DNA of 64,000 bases from Azorinus chamasolen (taxonomy: Eukaryota > Mollusca > Bivalvia > Cardiida > Solecurtidae), in assembly GCA_963576725.1 (NCBI GenBank), contig OY755243.1, positions 76,468,106 through 76,532,105 on the forward strand, given 5' to 3'. This document shows, one piece after another, positions 61,116 to 64,000 of this stretch. The first letter of the stretch is position 1. Every line of letters begins with the position of its first letter. Below the pieces are notes generated by a model. The model made no database searches, had not been told where the DNA came from, and saw only the letters and a program-made list of their open reading frames with translations. A program made the translations under genes and the position numbers.

Positions 61116-61559
61116 CCCGTTTTAAACCTTTTCCCTGTTCAATATTTATGTAAGAAATAATGTCATCATGAATATTAACGAGCCAAATTATTTTAACCCT
61201 TTCGGCACCAAATTTCTAAATGTCGTCTGCAATCCAAATTTTGTTAAAACATTCAGTACAATAAGGAAAATGAGATAAATAAATGCAAATTTCAAACGAA
61301 TAAAGCACATATATAGAAATAGAGAATGAGGCAAAAAGTGAAGTCCCTGATCTGGGACTGCACTATTTGTCGTGGTGCACTTTTGCGACTTCGGCGGTGA
61401 AAGGGTTAAAGAATTAGTAACAAAGGATTTTTAACTGTGGCAGAGAGTGTAGAATCAGATCTATATAGTTCCATAAGCAAACAGAGCAGACTCTGACCAG
61501 ACGGCTCCTACTCTGTTTCCAAACGCATGAAAAAGCGTTTATATGAAGGAAAGAATTAA
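61116..61559 (-). mobile_element. MITE A interrupted by MITE E (E = 61193-61409)
   Basis: A: CTTTTCCCTGTTCAATATTT to AAATTATT, then a full inverted E (TTAACCCTTTCGGCACCAAA to CTTCGGCGGTGAAAGGGTTAA, hairpin with one arm shortened). A then continues ACTGTGGCAGAGAGTGTAGA, a hairpin with one arm (GACTCTGACCAGACGGCTCC), and ends GAAGGAAAGAATTAA. TTAA flanks E on both sides. Confidence 0.85.
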
Positions 61560-61567
61560 AATGTATT

Positions 61568-61812
61568 TTTACCTTTTATCTGGTGAATATTCATGTAAAA
61601 AATTATGACATCACGAATATTAATCACGATACCTTTTATAATCACAAATAAACACAGGAATATCGAACATGGCAGAAGCTGCTATGCATTCAGGTATATA
61701 TAATTTCATTTAAGCAAACATAACAGAACCAGTGGAGCCGTCTGATCTGGGTTCTTCTCTATTTGCAAAAGCACCAGTATGCATCACTACTAGTATAGGT
61801 AAAAGGTTAAAG
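61568..61812 (-). mobile_element. MITE A
   Basis: TTTTACCTTTTATCTGGTGA to AGTATAGGTAAAAGGTTAA. The hairpin has lost most of one arm (CAGAACCAGTGGAGCCGTCT). Confidence 0.7.
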
Positions 61813-62037
61813 TCCGGTGTATGTTTACTGCTGATTAATCCGGACTGATTTCCATCCATGAATCATTATCGATACATGTATGGATGTTATTATCAGGGTT
61901 TTTTTTTTCTTTCTGGAGGCAACCGGTCAACACCCCCAATCAATCAAAGGCGAGAGGTTTATTGCAGGATATTAGTACCTAATATCTGCCCTTATCCAGA
62001 TTAACAAATCAATATCAATCATTTCCATGTTCTAAAT

Positions 62038-62246
62038 GTAGTCCGATTTTCAATACCTACTGAATATTCATTGACAAAATAGTTATAATGAAATATAGAA
62101 GGTGTAGAATTTGTAACCATTTTAGAAACCAAAGAAACAGATCTATCAAATTCAATTAGAAAACAGAGCAGACCCCCGCCGTCTGATCTGGGTCTACTCT
62201 ATTTGCAAATGTATGAAAAGGCTTTTATATAAGGGAAAGGTTTAAG
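62038..62246 (-). mobile_element. MITE A2
   Basis: TTCAATACCTACTGAATATT to TATAAGGGAAAGGTTTAA. The hairpin is reduced to GCAGACCCCCGCCGTCTGAT. Confidence 0.75.
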
Positions 62247-62330
62247 CTCCAATCTGTTGCAATTTTATGTACTTTTTAGATTCGCTCAAATTTTAAAAAA
62301 AGAAAAAAGAGACAAGAAATGACTAATGGA

Positions 62331-62403
62331 GAAACAGTTTTGATTCAGACCAGACACATAGTAACTCGACGTCTAATCTGGGTCCAAACTGTTATACAGA
62401 TGC
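62331..62403 (+). mobile_element. MITE C hairpin remnant
   Basis: AAACAGTTTTGATTCAGACC to GTCTAATCTGGGTCCAAACT. No recognisable arms. Confidence 0.5.
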
Positions 62404-62660
62404 AGTTAAGATGACCCTTAGTAGGATAGTTCGTGGATAAGATCGTGTTTGTTTTCAAAAATGTTGCACTCTGGCTTTTTTGTCGAAATGGGGATTATAT
62501 ATTTAGTTTTGGTGTAAAGTAGTCTACTAATTTCTCTCGGTAGATTATCATAAGCCGACCCAGTTAAGTAATTGGATGAAGCGATGCTATTAATATGACC
62601 TTTAGAATACGGGAAAAGGAGGTACTGATATTTGTAAAACGTGTAGAACCATATCGGATA
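62404..62660. other. No feature recognised
   Basis: A weak F2 end (GTACTGATATTTGTAAAACG) near 62621 is the only trace. Confidence 0.4.
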
Positions 62661-62661
62661 G

Positions 62662-63000
62662 GGCCGTAGCTAGCGATACGTATACTTACATGTACGCACG
62701 TGCGTAACATCAATCTGAAAGATGAACACATTATCACGGCCAAAATGTTTAAAAATCGAAGGTTAAACGGGGTAGATCTTGATAAACGTTCTGTTTTGCC
62801 ATGTAAGCTTTAATCCATTCCCCCATACTGACGCCTTTATAGAGCCTCTGTAAAAGTCACCCTTTTTCAAGCCACTGTGTGAAATAGAGTTGCTCAGTTT
62901 CAAAACTACACACTTGGTAAACTTTCCCGGGGGAGGAGCTTGCCCACGGGCCTCTATAGCCACAGTGTGTATATTACATTTGGTTTCAGATACGCTCCTG
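62662..63000 (+). repeat. Dispersed repeat L, copy 2 (contains a MITE B)
   Basis: GGGCCGTAGCTAGCGATACG, CGTAACATCAATCTGAAAGA, GATAAACGTTCTGTTTTGCC, then a B element with a shortened hairpin (62811-62925), then AACTTTCCCGGGGGAGGAGC and TTTCAGATACGCTCCTG. Confidence 0.75.
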
Positions 63001-63324
63001 TCAGAGGGCTCTGACCAAGATATTCACTGCTTTGTTATTTAATATATTTTAGGAAATATGATAAGCCTTTCAAACAGAATGGAATGACCGCCCATTTCAT
63101 TATGAAGACTTGTTATTCAAAGTGTAAAATGGAAAGTGATCAGAATGCTTGTTTTCTAGCAGCTCACAACAGAGAGCCCATGTATTGGATTTGAGCTTTA
63201 GTAAGCACTTTCTATGGAGAGTTTACCCGATGGTCAGCGAGATATGTGGGAATTGGTACAAACATATCCTTTGTATATGTTATGAATATATTGACAGCAT
63301 TACACAGTAACTACATGTAATTGT
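63001..63324. other. No feature recognised
   Basis: Unassigned sequence between repeat L and the terminal H repeat. Confidence 0.4.
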
Positions 63325-64000
63325 TATACCCCACCACCTGTGGGTTATATAGGAATCACCTTGTCCGTCCGTCCGTCCGCCCGTCACTCGCGTTTTTCCG
63401 GGACATTTGCTTTTTTCTTGAGGACTATTTTTGATACCACCTTCAAACTTACTACATGTTATAAGTGTTATGTGGTGACAGTCTTCTCCATGTTTCATAA
63501 CTCTTGCACATATTTGACAGAATTATGTCCCTTTTTCACTTCATATTTTGTCCCTTAAATGTTTCTTGAAACCTATTTATGACATTGTCTTAGAACCTGG
63601 TACACATTATGAGGGTGATGAGAGGATGTACAGTCAACAAGGGTTGTAACTCTAAATTCATTTTTGAGGGATTTATTCTCCTTAGTTACTTTTCAGAAGC
63701 AATAGTTTGTCCGGAGCATAACTTCTCAAGTATTGTAGGCACAACTGTGAAACTTTATGTATTGATAGAGGGTGATGAGAGGATGTGCAATCAATAAAGG
63801 TTGTAACTCTCAATTCATTTATAAGGGAGTTATTCCCCTTTGTTACTTTTCAGAAGCATTTGTTTTGTCTGGAGCAGAACTTCTAAAGTATTGTAGGTAC
63901 AACTGTGAAACTTTATATATGGATAGAGGGTGATGACAGGATGTGCAGTCAACAAGGAGGGATTTATTCCCCTTTGTTACTTTTCATAAGTATTTTTGTC
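63325..64000 (+). repeat. H-type repeat, runs off the window
   Basis: TTATACCCCACCACCTGTGG, GTTATATAGG, head CCGTCCGTCCGTCCGCCCGT. Internal units of about 160 bp follow (GAGGGTGATGAGAGGATGT near 63611, 63769 and 63925; TTATTCCCCTTTGTTACTTT near 63829 and 63964). No ORF. Confidence 0.75.

Noticed and set aside
42063..64000. Search for the GPCR first exon (TM1 and TM2 with NLA-SDLL)
   Set aside because: No minus-strand frame with those motifs and a matching phase-1 donor was found, so no upstream exon is claimed.
1..64000. tRNA, rRNA or other structured RNA genes
   Set aside because: The many hairpins are MITE palindromes; I saw no cloverleaf with conserved tRNA boxes and no rRNA-like sequence.

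Overview
This looks like a non-coding, repeat-saturated stretch of a bivalve mollusc nuclear genome. The base composition is AT-rich, there is no operon-like packing, and exons are rare and far apart. The interspersed repeats are of kinds I associate with bivalves: the AACAAGAGGGTCATGATGGC SINE-like head, the CCGTCCGTC-headed long repeats, and many palindromic MITEs. I cannot name the species from sequence alone.

Genes. Only one host gene is clear: a class A (rhodopsin-like) neuropeptide-type GPCR on the minus strand. A 96-nt exon (41967-42062; end of TM2, ECL1, start of TM3) is joined by a phase-1 intron of about 8.4 kb to a terminal exon (32787-33517; TM3 to C-tail). Its first exon(s), with the N-terminus, TM1 and most of TM2, are not seen and probably lie beyond 64000 or were not recognisable. 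A second, weaker candidate is a small terminal exon at 29399-29758 (minus). Two decayed transposon genes are present: a 4.7-kb DNA transposon (14369-19079) with TIRs of about 160 bp and a degenerate gene of about 2.9 kb, and the 3' end of a non-LTR retrotransposon (39440-40217, minus).

Repeats. Most of the remaining sequence is short palindromic elements, for which I use local labels. TTAA-flanked elements all run TTAACCC...GGGTTAA around a central hairpin: A and A2 (about 245 bp, over 40 copies or fragments), B, C/C2/C3, E, F/F2 and K. TA-flanked D and D2 elements (ends TACAGTARAACC) have a hairpin of about 45 bp per arm. Others are G (CCCTATG...ACCACTCTTTAGAATCG palindromes), H (long CCGTCCGTC-headed repeats with internal tandem units), J, L, M, N and P. 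Orientation '+' means the consensus form described in the first full-length entry.

Layout. 1-9000: dense A/A2/B/C/D elements, a GACA microsatellite and quieter sequence. 9001-12720: a tandem segmental duplication whose two copies carry different later insertions. 13100-19500: the 4.7-kb transposon sitting inside a 37-bp satellite. 19500-32700: TTAA and TA MITEs, a dispersed 470-bp duplication and the 29.4-kb candidate exon. 32787-42062: the GPCR with its MITE-filled intron, the retrotransposon relic and an H repeat. 42178-49700: a large H repeat with seven tandem units of about 165 bp, a D-derived minisatellite and MITEs. 50164-51557: a 41-bp satellite of 34 units grown from one arm of a G palindrome. 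51600-64000: MITEs, many nested, ending in an H repeat that runs off the window.

Most interesting: TTAA families with unrelated flanks share the same central hairpin grammar, including an apex (CTCCTATAGGAG) also found in the TA-flanked D family and a conserved A-A mismatch in the stem. The 4.7-kb transposon has a demonstrable 3-bp target duplication and encodes an invertebrate protein family I cannot place in a transposase superfamily. All copy boundaries were read by eye and may be off by several bases.
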